NCBI GenBank assembly: GCA_015272515.1
Contig: JACYLN010000081.1
Span: 1 to 64,000, forward strand
Origin: Leptolyngbyaceae cyanobacterium C42_A2020_001
GTDB taxonomy: Bacteria; Cyanobacteriota; Cyanobacteriia; Leptolyngbyales; Leptolyngbyaceae
DNA length: 64,000 bases
Direction of reading: 5' to 3'
Shown here: positions 8,002 to 17,666 of the stretch, in pieces
How the letters are laid out: the number at the start of each line of letters is the position of its first letter
How positions within the stretch are numbered: position 1 is the stretch's first letter
The notes under the pieces: generated by a model
The model's database searches: none
What the model saw: the letters and a program-made list of their open reading frames with translations, nothing else
Told to the model about the DNA's origin: nothing
Program-made: the position numbers and the translations under genes

Positions 8002-8586
8002 TTAGCCTTTTGTCAACACAAACACACTGCCTTCGTTGCCACGCCCAATGCGGAGATCCTGATCCAAATAGGTGATATCGAGCCAGCCCCGCTGTTCCCG
8101 ATTGGTAATTGCAAAGTCAATCGCCCGAAATTTGTTGCCCGCTTTGATTTCATGAATAAAGGTTGCAGGAGTTTGGTAACCGATGAGGCGTTGAAGTCCA
8201 ATGATGGAGCGATCAAACGTAACATCTACCCGGCGATCGCTCACAGGCACAAACCGCGCCGCCACGCTCACCACTCCCTCTAACAAAGGCAGTCCGTAGA
8301 CTTCTGCAATGTTGTAAAGGGTGGCATCTGCAACCCGAACGCATTGGTAAACTTGCCCTAGCTTTAGAAGTGGCACTTGCTCAATTCCCAAAATGCCGCG
8401 ACTAGTGGTGTAAATTAGCCGCCAATCTCCATTTAAGAGATCGGTCGCTTCTACTGGACGAGGTGTAGGGTTGCGATCCTCCAGTTGAGAAATTGCTGAT
8501 AAAACCGCCTGCTTCTGCTGTTCTGTTGCCAGCAATCCGCGATTTTTTCCTGCAATGGTTTCTAACAAGTCTGCTTTACCAATCAT
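8002..8586 (-). CDS. PAP/fibrillin (plastid-lipid-associated) family protein
   Basis: A 194-residue lipocalin-like protein of the family shared by cyanobacteria and plastids. Recognisable segments are the N-terminal helix KADLLETIAGKNRG, NGDWRLIYTTSRGILG, the central sheet with LEGVVSVAARFVPVSDRRVDVTFDRS, and the C-terminal LDITYLDQDLRIGRGNEGSVFVL, the family's most conserved end. Fibrillins associate with thylakoid lipids and protect against photo-oxidative stress. Seen: the motifs. Known: plant and cyanobacterial family. Inferred: a thylakoid role here. No operon partner is evident. Confidence 0.92.
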   Translation of the reverse strand: MIGKADLLETIAGKNRGLLATEQQKQAVLSAISQLEDRNPTPRPVEATDLLNGDWRLIYTTSRGILGIEQVPLLKLGQVYQCVRVADATLYNIAEVYGLPLLEGVVSVAARFVPVSDRRVDVTFDRSIIGLQRLIGYQTPATFIHEIKAGNKFRAIDFAITNREQRGWLDITYLDQDLRIGRGNEGSVFVLTKG

Positions 8587-8850
8587 TTCCGTATTCCTCG
8601 ATGGGGAGGGTGATTTTTCCTATGGAATACTTGTAATTAAACTGCTTCCACATCTAGACCTCCTGTTTATCGAGGGAAAACTCCAGTTTTTAGCTGGAAG
8701 TGGTTGGAACAAAAAACTTGCATTCTACCGAAAGGGTGATACACTCTGTTTGACTTATGGGCGGAATGGAGATAGGAAGATTTTTTGCTAACATCACTCT
8801 TTAATCTTTCAGTATACTGACCGCACTTCCACCTAACCAATCTGGCAACT

Positions 8851-9087
8851 ATGGCATACAATCCTTCCCTTCATGAAGAACCCCGAAACCAGCGAGCCAC
8901 TGTTTTAGCGGCGCGGCAATCTGCGTCCATTCTGGACTGGTTGGAGCAATCAGGTCGTCTGCTGGCACGGGATAGCAGCGATTTTGATTATTCTGACGAC
9001 GAAGAAGAAATCAATGAGTTGATGGCTGGTGAGGATAACTCGTTTGATCTGGATGACGATGATGATGACCTGGATTTAGAAGATTAA
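8851..9087 (+). CDS. DUF3134 family small acidic protein
   Basis: The 78-residue protein has the DUF3134 core NPSLHEEPRNQRATV...SASILDWLEQSGRL at residues 4-38, followed by a highly acidic tail rich in Asp and Glu to the end. It is a cyanobacteria-specific family of unknown function. A TATACT box lies about 40 bases upstream of ATG 8851 (near 8811). The gene is monocistronic as far as I can see; mraY begins 150 bases later without an obvious terminator between. Confidence 0.85.
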   Translation: MAYNPSLHEEPRNQRATVLAARQSASILDWLEQSGRLLARDSSDFDYSDDEEEINELMAGEDNSFDLDDDDDDLDLED

Positions 9088-9239
9088 TTCGCAGCGATCG
9101 CACTTAACCAAGTCGCGTTGTGCTGTTTTCATATTTTCGATAGCGTTTTAAGATTTGTGTGGTTGTGAGCGATTCATAAACGCTGCACTTGGTTATCTCA
9201 ATGCGGCGATGTGTAGTGTGTGGAGTGAAATAACCGTTC

Positions 9240-10334
9240 GTGGATGCAAAACTGTTTTACCGTAGCTCATTCAGGCTTTCAGGCTCATTGCTTCTCGGTT
9301 TGCTAGCAGTTGGTTTAAGTGTTGGGGCGCTCTACCTCGATTGGATTGCAGGACGTTCCCCCTTTCAGCTTGAGTCTCTCACGATGCCCCTGTGGGCGTG
9401 TAGCTTAATCACAGCATTGGTCGGGTTTTGGGCTGTTCCAGTGCTGCGGGCGCTGAAAGCAGGGCAGGCGATTCGAGAAGATGGTCCCCAGTCGCACTTG
9501 AAGAAGGCTGGCACTCCGACGATGGGAGGTATCTTTTTTGTTCCCGTTGCTTTGCTCGTTGCGATTGTTTGGTCAGGTTTTGCACCTTCGGTTTTAGCTG
9601 TCTCTGCTCTCACCTTTGGCTATGCGCTGATTGGCTGGCTTGACGATTGGCAGATTATTCGTCGCAAGTCTAATAAAGGCATTTCTCCCCGCATGAAGCT
9701 GGCACTGCAAATTGGCTTTGGCGGGCTGTTTTGTTTCTGGGCTGCAATGACTCAACCTGTCACGATGACAAATTTGGTGTTGCCATTGGGTTGGATGGTG
9801 CCGCTGGGAATTCTGATGTTCCCAATTGGCTGGTTTTCGTTGGTGGCAGAAAGCAACGCAACCAATCTGACGGATGGGTTGGATGGGTTGGCTGGGGGAA
9901 CAGTGGCGATCGCCCTGTTAGGGCTTGGAGCGTTTGTTGCGCCGACTTCGCCTGCATTAATGTTGTTTTGCGCCTGTTTGAGTGGCAGTTGCCTGGGGTT
10001 TCTGGTGCATAACCGCAATCCTGCACGAGTATTCATGGGAGACACTGGATCTCTGGCGCTGGGCGGCGCTTTGGCGGCAGTGGCAATTCTCACAAATGCG
10101 TTGTTCGTCTTACTCGTTCTTAGCGGTTTGTTTTTGATAGAAACCCTGTCTGTGATGATTCAGGTTGGTTACTTTAAAGCAACAAAGGGACCGGATGGTG
10201 TGGGTAAGCGCTTCTTCAAAATGTCGCCCTATCATAATCATCTGGAGTTGTCTGGGTGGTCGGAGACTCGTATTGTGGGAGCCTTTTATATGGTCGGTGG
10301 ATTGCTGGTTTTTCTGACACTGGCATTGTTCTAA
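9240..10334 (+). CDS. mraY: Phospho-N-acetylmuramoyl-pentapeptide transferase MraY
   Basis: The 364-residue, ten-helix inner-membrane enzyme transfers phospho-MurNAc-pentapeptide from UDP to undecaprenyl phosphate, forming lipid I of peptidoglycan synthesis. Diagnostic segments are KKAGTPTMGGIFF near residue 90, IGWLDDWQIIRRKSNKGISPRMKL (the DD pair), SNATNLTDGLDGLAGG, and FMGDTGSLALGG, followed by FFKMSPYHNHLELSGWSE. The length is normal. The start is GTG 9240; no better upstream codon exists. The dcw genes are not adjacent, as is usual in cyanobacteria; murD lies about 26 kb away in this window. Confidence 0.97.
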   Translation: MDAKLFYRSSFRLSGSLLLGLLAVGLSVGALYLDWIAGRSPFQLESLTMPLWACSLITALVGFWAVPVLRALKAGQAIREDGPQSHLKKAGTPTMGGIFFVPVALLVAIVWSGFAPSVLAVSALTFGYALIGWLDDWQIIRRKSNKGISPRMKLALQIGFGGLFCFWAAMTQPVTMTNLVLPLGWMVPLGILMFPIGWFSLVAESNATNLTDGLDGLAGGTVAIALLGLGAFVAPTSPALMLFCACLSGSCLGFLVHNRNPARVFMGDTGSLALGGALAAVAILTNALFVLLVLSGLFLIETLSVMIQVGYFKATKGPDGVGKRFFKMSPYHNHLELSGWSETRIVGAFYMVGGLLVFLTLALF

Positions 10335-10411
10335 TTGTTTTGCGAGTGTCGCAATATTTCCACAACTCCAATGAACGATTGGGCAAAATCTGCTATGATG
10401 TTCCAACGTCT

Positions 10412-10503
10412 GGAGAGATGGCTGAGTGGTCGAAAGCGGCAGATTGCTAATCTGTTGTACGGATCGAAAGGCCGTACCGAGGGTTCGAATCCCTCTCTCT
10501 CCG
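10412..10503 (+). tRNA. trnS: tRNA-Ser (anticodon GCU)
   Basis: A 92-base class II tRNA. The acceptor stem GGAGAGA (10412-10418) pairs with TCTCTCC (10496-10502), with discriminator G at 10503. The D-arm GGCTGAGTGG, anticodon loop TTGCTAA with GCT at 10446-10448, long variable arm (TACGG...CCGTA) and GGTTCGAATCC T-loop are all present. No CCA is encoded. It decodes AGC and AGU codons. It stands alone between mraY and a strong terminator. Confidence 0.97.
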
Positions 10504-10532
10504 TTCAATTGAATTAGAGGTTCTTGGTTCTG

Positions 10533-10564
10533 GGGCTTCTCACTGATTAGTGAGAAGCCCTTTT
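10533..10564 (+). terminator. Intrinsic terminator after tRNA-Ser
   Basis: A perfect 12-bp stem, GGGCTTCTCACT / AGTGAGAAGCCC, with a GATT loop, followed by TTTT. It ends the tRNA (and possibly mraY) transcript. Confidence 0.9.
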
Positions 10565-10633
10565 AGCATTACCCATGTTGATAAATCCGCGATCGCGTTA
10601 CGATAACAACTTGATTTCTATAAACCCACTTCG

Positions 10634-11962
10634 ATGAGCAAACTGGTTTCCCCCAACCCCATTTCCCCTTTCAAGGCCCTTTCTCTGACTGCGATCGCAC
10701 TGTCGGTTGGCATCCTTACGGCTGCCTGTCAAGAGCAGGGAACTGCCCCCTCTGGCACCAGCACCACTTCACCAACGGCGGCAGGTGGTACAGGAGGGCT
10801 CAAAATTGGCTCGCTTCTCCCGGCAACTGGAGACCTTGCTTCTGTTGGGCAGCCGATGCTAGCGGCAGTGCCGATGCTAGTTGACACAGTAAACAAATGC
10901 GGCGGCGTAAATGGTGCTCCGGTGACGCTGGTACCTAACACAGACGACCAAACCGATCCAACAGCGGGTGCCGACGGGATGACGAAGTTGGCAGAAGTGG
11001 ATAAGGTGGCTGGAGTTGTGGGGTCGTTTGCCAGTAGCGTGTCTTCCGCCGCCGCCCCGATCGCCGTTCGCAATAAGGTGATGTTGATCTCTCCAGGTAG
11101 TACCAGCCCGGTGTTTACCGAACGTGCCAAGAAAGGTGAATTTCAGGGCTACTGGGCACGCACAGCTCCCCCAGATACCTATCAGGCTCAGGCGTTGGCA
11201 AAGTTGGCTTACGACAAAGGCAAGCGCAAAGTGGCGACAGTTGTAATTAACAATGACTACGGTGTGGGCTTTGAGCGAGAGTTTGTGCAGGCGTTCAAAA
11301 AGCTGGGCGGTACTGTGACTAATGAAGCGAAACCGACGCGTTATGACCCTAAAGCCACCACGTTTGAAACAGAAGTACAGGCAGCATTTAGCGGACAACC
11401 CGAAGCGGTTGCTGCGATTGCTTATGCCGAAACGGGTGCACTCTTGCTCAAAACCGCTTACGAACAAGGATTGAGCAAAGGGGTGCAAGTCTTGCTCACG
11501 GATGGCTCCAAGTCTGATCAGTTTCCGGGGCAGGTGGGCAAAACCTCAGACGGGCAATTCATCCTGGCAGGGGCGCTAGGAACGGTGCCTGGTGCAGATG
11601 GAAAAGCGTTGGATGCCTTCTCTAAACTGTGGCAAGACAAGTTTAACCGACCCCCGGCTGAGTACGCTCCGCAAGCGTGGGATGCAGCAGCTTTGTTAGT
11701 GTTAGCAGCTCAGGCAGCCAAAGCCAATACGGGTGAGGCGGTTCAAAGTAAGCTACGCGAAGTGGCGAATGCTCCGGGAGAAGAGGTGTCTGATGTCTGT
11801 CAGGCGTTGAAACTTCTGCAAGAAGGCAAAGATATCAACTACCAGGGAGCCAGCGGCAATGTAGATATCGACGAGAATGGCGATGTGGTCGGTGTTTATG
11901 ACGTTTGGCGGGTGGAAGACAACGGTAAGTTAAAGACGGTTGAGCAGGTGAGATTGCAGTAG
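10634..11962 (+). CDS. ABC transporter substrate-binding lipoprotein, branched-chain/neutral amino-acid type
   Basis: A 442-residue periplasmic binding protein of the Leu/Ile/Val (type I) fold. The lipoprotein signal ends in ILTAAC (C32), followed by a Ser/Thr/Gly linker. GGLKIGSLLPATGDLASVGQPM is the usual N-terminal strand and ligand loop, and later NNDYGVGFEREFVQAFKKLGG and YAPQAWDAAALL. In cyanobacteria such proteins feed NatB- or Urt-like transporters; the ligand cannot be assigned. No permease or ATPase genes are beside it. ATG 10634 starts 130 bases after the tRNA. Transcription probably ends at the 11966-12008 hairpin. Confidence 0.88.
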   Translation: MSKLVSPNPISPFKALSLTAIALSVGILTAACQEQGTAPSGTSTTSPTAAGGTGGLKIGSLLPATGDLASVGQPMLAAVPMLVDTVNKCGGVNGAPVTLVPNTDDQTDPTAGADGMTKLAEVDKVAGVVGSFASSVSSAAAPIAVRNKVMLISPGSTSPVFTERAKKGEFQGYWARTAPPDTYQAQALAKLAYDKGKRKVATVVINNDYGVGFEREFVQAFKKLGGTVTNEAKPTRYDPKATTFETEVQAAFSGQPEAVAAIAYAETGALLLKTAYEQGLSKGVQVLLTDGSKSDQFPGQVGKTSDGQFILAGALGTVPGADGKALDAFSKLWQDKFNRPPAEYAPQAWDAAALLVLAAQAAKANTGEAVQSKLREVANAPGEEVSDVCQALKLLQEGKDINYQGASGNVDIDENGDVVGVYDVWRVEDNGKLKTVEQVRLQ

Positions 11963-11965
11963 TTT

Positions 11966-12008
11966 CAGCTAGAACTCCGAGTTCTGGAAAAACTCGGAGT
12001 TCTAGCTG
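11966..12008. terminator. Bidirectional hairpin between convergent genes
   Basis: A perfect 16-bp inverted repeat, CAGCTAGAACTCCGAG / CTCGGAGTTCTAGCTG, with a TTCTGGAAAAA loop. It lies between the binding-protein stop and the serine-hydrolase stop and overlaps the last codons of the latter (stop at 12002). It has no long T-run, so termination strength is uncertain. Confidence 0.7.
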
Positions 12009-12964
12009 AGCGATCGCACCGCTTCTACTACCTGTTGCGAGATAAACGGCAGGATGGATTCATTCTTGGCGTGATCCGCCCCTTCCGTAAACACCACGAG
12101 CAAGTACGGTCTACAGTCGGGTGATTCGATGTAGGCGGCATCGTGACGCACGCGGCTCATTAGCCCAGCCTTTGACCAGACTTGAGCATCTAGCGGTAAG
12201 CCAGCCCCCAAAAATCCAGTGACTTGATTTTCAGGATCGGACAGCAATACCTCTGGGTTCAGCGATCGCCGCAAAATTGCCATCATTGCTTGCGAACGAG
12301 CCGCAGAAACGGCTACGCCGCCCACAATGCTGTGTAGTAAACGAGCGGTGGCATTGGTGGTGAGCATATTCCGGTTTTCAAAATGTTCGCCATAAAATGC
12401 CCGCTCCCGCCCATAGGGACCATCACACCAGGTTTTTTGGCAGACATTGATCGTTTGTAATTCTTCCCAGCCAAACGACTCGAAATAGCGATTCACCATT
12501 AACCGCTGCTGCTTCCAGGTTTCAAATGGGGCAGGTGATAACTCTGGACCGCTCGTGGTTCCAGTCAACACATCCACAATTAGCCCCGTCGCGTCGTTAC
12601 TGGAATCTACAATCATGTCTCGCATGGCACGATCCAGTTCTGTAGAGGACTGCACCATGCCGCGCTCCAACCATTCCTGTATTGCTACCAGATAAAACAG
12701 CTTCACGACACTGGCAGGATACATCAATTCCACGCCGCGATAGCTGAACCCACGCGGCGAATATTTCCAGAATTCAGTTGAACTGAGCGCACCACCCGTA
12801 TTGACTGGAGCGGGAGGATCGTATACCAACCAGGTAAGCGCAAGTTGGTTGCGAGCTAAACTCGGAAAGGCTGCCCATACTACTTCTAAAATGCGATCGC
12901 CCGCATCTTCAAGTTGCCCGTCTTTGTGAAAAAACACCGGTCTAAAATCCCATCGCTTTGGCAA
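12002..12964 (-). CDS. Serine hydrolase of the class A beta-lactamase / PBP fold
   Basis: The roughly 311-320-residue product carries the active-site triad of serine beta-lactamase-fold proteins: PASVVKLF (S-x-x-K, about residue 82), SSNDATG (S-x-N-type, about residue 116) and WSKAGLM (the K-T/S-G equivalent, with Ala for Thr). No signal peptide is seen. The frame begins at TTG 12964 inside the end of thrC; GTG 12937, just after the thrC stop at 12942, is an equally good start. It is probably co-transcribed with thrC. It may be a cytoplasmic esterase or peptidase rather than an antibiotic-resistance enzyme. Confidence 0.75.
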   Translation of the reverse strand: MPKRWDFRPVFFHKDGQLEDAGDRILEVVWAAFPSLARNQLALTWLVYDPPAPVNTGGALSSTEFWKYSPRGFSYRGVELMYPASVVKLFYLVAIQEWLERGMVQSSTELDRAMRDMIVDSSNDATGLIVDVLTGTTSGPELSPAPFETWKQQRLMVNRYFESFGWEELQTINVCQKTWCDGPYGRERAFYGEHFENRNMLTTNATARLLHSIVGGVAVSAARSQAMMAILRRSLNPEVLLSDPENQVTGFLGAGLPLDAQVWSKAGLMSRVRHDAAYIESPDCRPYLLVVFTEGADHAKNESILPFISQQVVEAVRSLS

Positions 12965-14054
12965 CTGATTCTAGATCCGGAGCAATGCCTTGCTTCAAAG
13001 GATTTTCGCTGTGTTTGATTGCCGCATCCGGATCTTTCAAACCGTTGCCCGTGAGCACACACACCACCGTTGCGCCTGTGGGCACCTGATCTTTGACTTT
13101 CAACAACCCCGCCACCGAAGCCGCACTGGCAGGCTCACAAAACACGCCTTCCTGCGAAGCTAACATCCGATAGGCCGCCAAAATTTCGTCATCTGTAACG
13201 GCGTTAAAAGCTCCCTGGCTGGCATCTCGCACGGCGATCGCCCGTTCCCAATTGGCTGGATTGCCAATCCGGATTGCGGTTGCCAGAGTCTCAGGGTGTT
13301 CTACAGAATGACCCGTAATTAACGGGGCTGCTCCCGCCGCCTGGAAGCCCATCATCCGGGGCAACTTTATACAACGCTGATGCTGGTGATATTCACAAAA
13401 ACCCATCCAGTAAGCGCTGATGTTTCCGGCATTGCCTACGGGAATGCACAGCCAGTCGGGCGCGTCACCCAGCACATCCACCACTTCAAACGCGGCGGTT
13501 TTTTGTCCCTCCAGTCGATAGGGGTTGACCGAGTTCACCAGCGTGACGGGATGGGTCTCCGCCATTTCCCGCACAATTTTTAATGCCTGGTCAAAATTTC
13601 CTTGAATTGCCAGCACTTCTGCCCCATAAACCAGGGCTTGTGCGAGTTTACCCAACGCCACGTAGCCATCGGGAATCAGCACAAACGCTCGTAACCCGCC
13701 GCGCCGCGCATAGGCTGCTGCTGCCGCCGAAGTATTGCCCGTACTGGCACAGATGACGGCTTTGGCCCCAGCTTCTTTGGCTTTGGTGATTGCCATCGTC
13801 ATTCCCCGGTCTTTGAAGCTGCCAGTGGGGTTAAGACCATCGTATTTGACGAAGACTTGCACTTGTCTGCCAATCTCAGCGGCGATCGCTGGAACGGGTA
13901 TCAGCGGTGTGTTGCCTTCCCGTAGGGTGACAACCGGGGTGCTGTCGGTCACGGGTAAGTAGGAACGATATTCCTCAATCAGTCCTCGCCAACCCCCTTG
14001 ACGGGTGGGGGAGGTTGTGTCTACTTGGGAACTTGTGAACAAACTCGATGTCAC
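12942..14054 (-). CDS. thrC: Threonine synthase
   Basis: A 370-residue PLP enzyme that converts O-phosphohomoserine to threonine. The PLP lysine is K81 in [12 protein letters not shown], followed by [20 protein letters not shown] (the Asn that contacts the PLP ring) and the phosphate-binding [15 protein letters not shown]. Length matches the short bacterial/archaeal-type enzyme. Start ATG 14054 follows a 198-base gap from the divergent gene at 14253. The 3' end runs into the downstream hydrolase gene. Confidence 0.96.
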   Translation of the reverse strand: MTSSLFTSSQVDTTSPTRQGGWRGLIEEYRSYLPVTDSTPVVTLREGNTPLIPVPAIAAEIGRQVQVFVKYDGLNPTGSFKDRGMTMAITKAKEAGAKAVICASTGNTSAAAAAYARRGGLRAFVLIPDGYVALGKLAQALVYGAEVLAIQGNFDQALKIVREMAETHPVTLVNSVNPYRLEGQKTAAFEVVDVLGDAPDWLCIPVGNAGNISAYWMGFCEYHQHQRCIKLPRMMGFQAAGAAPLITGHSVEHPETLATAIRIGNPANWERAIAVRDASQGAFNAVTDDEILAAYRMLASQEGVFCEPASAASVAGLLKVKDQVPTGATVVCVLTGNGLKDPDAAIKHSENPLKQGIAPDLESVAKAMGF

Positions 14055-14252
14055 TGTAAATTAGGGTGCGATCGCGATAATTAAAACCTGAACTCTTAGT
14101 TTACCTGATTCAATCCGCGTCCCAGAGACTTGTGTCAACCTAATCACTCAACCAGTTACAAAACCTTCACTCAAGGACGCTATCTTTTTGTAAAGTTTGG
14201 GTTAAGATATATCGAAGTGGTGTTAGTGAGTACAAATAACTAGAGCATTGAT

Positions 14253-14510
14253 ATGGAGATTAGTGACAGTTTTACCCGTGTAAGTTCCCCGGTGGAAGCA
14301 GCTCAAGCTCAACCCATTACAGACAGCGCAACCGATGCTTCCCAGCCGCGTTTGATGAAAGCGATGAAGCTGCAATATCAAGTGGATCAACAAACGAAAT
14401 ATCTAGACCTTCAGGCTGAAATGGAATCTCTTCTCCAGCAGTTGAAAGATCTAAAGCGTCAGCGAGAAACTGTGGATGAGCGAGTTTTAGTCGAAGCGTC
14501 TTCGCGCTAA
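14253..14510 (+). CDS. Small coiled-coil hypothetical protein
   Basis: An 85-residue protein: an acidic, Ser/Thr-rich N-terminal 35 residues, then a helix with heptad-like Leu/Met spacing (MKLQYQVDQQTKYLDLQAEMESLLQQLKDLKRQRETVDE) predicted to be a coiled coil. I recognise it only as a small protein of cyanobacterial type without known function. The next gene starts 55 bases downstream on the same strand, so they may share a transcript. Confidence 0.65.
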   Translation: MEISDSFTRVSSPVEAAQAQPITDSATDASQPRLMKAMKLQYQVDQQTKYLDLQAEMESLLQQLKDLKRQRETVDERVLVEASSR

Positions 14511-14564
14511 TAGGGCTACCAGGTTTTATACTTGGGCATGGCTTTATCCGTATAACGGTTTGCT

Positions 14565-15464
14565 ATGCGCTCTTTTTGGTCTGACCCGTATCTCTGGATT
14601 CATCTTGCTGGAATCGCCACTCTGCCTATCTGGTTGGAGTTGTGTTTGCTAGGGCTGGCGGTGGGCGATCCGCTTTTACCCGTTTGGTTAGAAATTATAC
14701 TAGTGGGCATTGCCGGGATTGCACCGATTCTTTGGATGCAGTGGCAGCGCCCTTTTTACATTTTTAGCCTGGTTGCTATAGCCCTTAAGCCGGAGCAATT
14801 GACTGAGGATCAACGCAGGCTGCTAACGTTATTCAAATCTCAACGCCACCGCATCCTGGCGGTGGCAGTAGCGGTGGTGATGTTGGTGGTGTTGCAAAAG
14901 TTGTACTACGGGGCGGCGATCGCATCTACGATTGCGCCCTTTGGAAGTGCACGGTGGTTAGGGCTGTTACTGGCAGCAATCGCCTTTCTGGGTGCCAATC
15001 TGTTCCTCCAAGTTCCGGTGAGTGTAATCAGCGTGATGCTCACGAGCGATGCTACTTTTGCGTCTACCCCGCCTTACGCGATCGACCAAATTCGTTCGAC
15101 CTTCTCTCGATTCGGCTTTCCAGTGAATCAAATCTTGCCACCCATTGTTGTAGAGCGTTCTATGCCCATTTCAGTTGTCACAGGTGTCGCTCCTGGCTCT
15201 ACTTCCCCCGTTCACACCCCACCGATGCCTACTCCTCCGTCAGGGGCAGGTGCTACAACAGCCACCCCTACAACCGCTGACTCAAACGATGCGGATGACA
15301 TTTGGGGAACCTCGGAGGAGGTTTCAGAGATTAACTTAGGCACCGAAGCCGCCACAATTGAGCTAGTTGATGAGCCAATCGTAGAACAACCAGACGAAAA
15401 ACCGGATTTAGCCTCCGGAGACATGGAAACAGAAGAGGTTAAAACAGAAGAGGATATTTTCTAA
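14565..15464 (+). CDS. Low-complexity-tail membrane protein
   Basis: A 299-residue protein with about four to five membrane segments in residues 10-165: WIHLAGIATLPIWLELCLLGL, IILVGIAGIAPILW, ILAVAVAVVMLVVLQKLYY and LLLAAIAFLGANLFLQV. A soluble Pro/Thr-rich stretch and a very acidic C-terminal tail follow (DDIWGTSEEVSEI... to EEDIF). It is conserved in cyanobacteria as far as I know, without function. The kinase gene starts 21 bases downstream, so the two are probably translated from one mRNA and may act together. Confidence 0.75.
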   Translation: MRSFWSDPYLWIHLAGIATLPIWLELCLLGLAVGDPLLPVWLEIILVGIAGIAPILWMQWQRPFYIFSLVAIALKPEQLTEDQRRLLTLFKSQRHRILAVAVAVVMLVVLQKLYYGAAIASTIAPFGSARWLGLLLAAIAFLGANLFLQVPVSVISVMLTSDATFASTPPYAIDQIRSTFSRFGFPVNQILPPIVVERSMPISVVTGVAPGSTSPVHTPPMPTPPSGAGATTATPTTADSNDADDIWGTSEEVSEINLGTEAATIELVDEPIVEQPDEKPDLASGDMETEEVKTEEDIF

Positions 15465-15485
15465 TCGTGCGTTCTGTTTTGACCT

Positions 15486-17564
15486 ATGACGACGCTTTAT
15501 TGCAGCCAGGGACACCTGAATGCCTCAGATAGCCGCTTCTGCCGATTGTGCGGCGAGGTGTTGCCAAGCTCCAACGCAGAAGCGAATTTAGGCGTAGGTC
15601 AACTGCTAGGTTGGCGCTATCGAGTAGTGTCTGAATTGGGGCAGGGCGGTTTTGGGCGAACCTATTTGGCAGAAGATACCAATCGGTTTGATGAGCCGTG
15701 TGTCTTGAAAGAGTTTGCGCCGCAAGTGCAGGGTGATGAGGCGTTGCAGAAGGCAGAAGAACTGTTTGCCCGGGAAGCAGGCATTCTATACCAACTTCAA
15801 CATTCCCAAATTCCGCGGTTTCGTGAGATGTTTCGGGCAGATTGGCAGGGACAAGAACGTATTTTTCTGGTGCAGGACTATGTGGAAGGGGAGAATTATT
15901 ACGAGGTTTTGAAGACTCGTTTGCAACAGGGATGTACGTTTTCCGAGTTGGAAGTTGTTCAACTATTGCTGCAACTGTTGCCTGTGCTGAATTACATTCA
16001 CTCAGTCGGGGTAATTCACCGAGATATTTCACCCGATAATCTGATCCAGCGATCGCCCGATGGCGTGCCTGTGTTGATTGACTTTGGGGGCGTGAAGCAG
16101 GTGGCGGCAAAGGTGATTTCTGCCAGTCGTCCGGTGGCAACGCCAGCTCAGCCCGAAAAAGTAACGCGATTGGGCAAAGTTGGGTATGCTCCTGCTGAGC
16201 AACTGGAGTTGGGTGAAGTGTATCCCCATAGCGATTTGTATGCGTTGGCAGTAACGGTGCTGGTGCTGCTCACCGGCAAGGAGCCGCAAGAGTTGTTTAG
16301 CAGCAATGGCTCTCTCAATCGTCATCAGTGGCGGCAGTATGTCACCTTGCGTCCGGGCTTAGTAACTGTTCTTGCGCGGATGATTGATCCCTATCCCAAC
16401 AAGCGGTATCAATCTGCCCAGGAGGTGGAACAAGCCCTAAAGTTACTGGGATACACCACGCCTGAGCAGCAGCCTAGCCCAGCCTATGGTCAGCCGCCTG
16501 CACCTATCCCAGCGTACTCCCCCAACCCAGCCACGATCGCCGTTGCGCCAAAGGGTTTAACTCAGTCAGTTGCAGTGCCGCCTGTTGCCAACCCTCGCCG
16601 CCGCAAAGGAGGGCGGGTGATCGCCAGTACTGTATTACTAGCGGGTATGATCGCCGGTGGTTGGTGGGCAGGCGTGAAGTGGATCGGTCCGGCGTTGAAG
16701 TCTCAATTGCCGGAGATTGTTAAACCGTCACCAACCAAGCCGTCTCCCAAACCAACATCAACCCAGCCGTCAGCGCCAGATTTTTCTAAGTCCGAGCAAG
16801 AACGTAAGCAAACCATTGATACACGGCGACAACAGTTGGGCATTGACAATTCTTTCTTCGTCGAACTGGTGAATCAGGCGTTTTACGCCAAACACCCGGA
16901 GATGAATGGACGTAAGCTTGGCACGGATGCAGGGGATGCGGATTTACGGAAATCCTGGGATGAGACTGCTCTGCAATATCTGGATCGGTTGGAGCAGATT
17001 AGCCCAGAAGCCCGATCTCGAATGGGACAGTACACTGAAGCCGATTTGCGCGATCGCCAAAATGCGGTGAGCCAATTTAACCTGAGTGGACGAGCGCTGA
17101 ATGATCTGGCAGATGCTGCCTTTTTCCATCTGTTTCCAGAGCAATCTAGGGGTGAAAACCTACTAAACAAACCAATTGGGCAGGTGTGGCAGGCCGTTTC
17201 AGCAGACCAGTTGCTGGCGGTTCAGTCAGGCAAAGCGTTGCAAAAGGTGGAGTTTCCACCAGATAACTTTAGCGATCGCGTCAGTGGTACTCTCCAACCT
17301 GGCAAGGGGAAAGCCTACATCGCGAATCTTGCTGCTAATCAAACGCTGCGGCTCCAGCTACAGGCTGCGACTGACTCAGTTTACCTATCGCTCTACCCAC
17401 CCACGGGTAAATCTCCTGCCTTGCTAGAAGATTCTCGCGAAACCACCTGGACTGGAAAGTTAACCGAATCGGGCTACTACGAAATTGTGGTGGTGCCAGG
17501 CTCTAAAAGCCCAACAAACTACGCAATTGATGTAACCGTTGCCGAAGAGGTTACTGCTCCTTAA
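15486..17564 (+). CDS. Serine/threonine protein kinase with zinc ribbon, membrane anchor and extracytoplasmic domain
   Basis: A 692-residue kinase. Residues 6-23 form a zinc ribbon (C6, H10, C19, C22). The kinase domain runs from about 45 to 320, with a GQGGFG loop (52-57), catalytic K75, a VIHRDISPDN loop near 178, IDFGG as the DFG motif and GYAPAEQ as the APE-like segment. HRDISPDN in place of HRDLKxxN is typical of a cyanobacterial subgroup. A Pro-rich linker precedes a membrane helix (about 378-400). The outside part ends in a beta-rich PPC-like domain (SGTLQPGKGKAYI to NYAIDVTV). The topology suggests signalling across the inner membrane; the ligand is unknown. Confidence 0.92.
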   Translation: MTTLYCSQGHLNASDSRFCRLCGEVLPSSNAEANLGVGQLLGWRYRVVSELGQGGFGRTYLAEDTNRFDEPCVLKEFAPQVQGDEALQKAEELFAREAGILYQLQHSQIPRFREMFRADWQGQERIFLVQDYVEGENYYEVLKTRLQQGCTFSELEVVQLLLQLLPVLNYIHSVGVIHRDISPDNLIQRSPDGVPVLIDFGGVKQVAAKVISASRPVATPAQPEKVTRLGKVGYAPAEQLELGEVYPHSDLYALAVTVLVLLTGKEPQELFSSNGSLNRHQWRQYVTLRPGLVTVLARMIDPYPNKRYQSAQEVEQALKLLGYTTPEQQPSPAYGQPPAPIPAYSPNPATIAVAPKGLTQSVAVPPVANPRRRKGGRVIASTVLLAGMIAGGWWAGVKWIGPALKSQLPEIVKPSPTKPSPKPTSTQPSAPDFSKSEQERKQTIDTRRQQLGIDNSFFVELVNQAFYAKHPEMNGRKLGTDAGDADLRKSWDETALQYLDRLEQISPEARSRMGQYTEADLRDRQNAVSQFNLSGRALNDLADAAFFHLFPEQSRGENLLNKPIGQVWQAVSADQLLAVQSGKALQKVEFPPDNFSDRVSGTLQPGKGKAYIANLAANQTLRLQLQAATDSVYLSLYPPTGKSPALLEDSRETTWTGKLTESGYYEIVVVPGSKSPTNYAIDVTVAEEVTAP

Positions 17565-17609
17565 AGTTCTCCAAACTTGAGTATCGCAACAAATTTGTTC
17601 CTAGACGAT

Positions 17610-17644
17610 ATAGCCGCTGTCCTGTCAAAAACGACAACGGCTAT
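17610..17644. terminator. Hairpin between kinase and sucrose synthase genes
   Basis: ATAGCCGCTGTC pairs with GACAACGGCTAT at 11 of 12 positions, around a CTGTCAAAAAC loop. It is the only structure between the two convergent genes and probably serves both. A T-run is weak on either side. Confidence 0.6.
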
Positions 17645-17666
17645 CTCACTTGATCGCATTCGCTCC

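Noticed and set aside
10110-10508. Minus-strand ORF overlapping tRNA-Ser (begins MNGERGIRTLG)
   Set aside because: It is the antisense of the tRNA plus the end of mraY; this peptide start is a common artefact of reading tRNA-Ser genes backwards.
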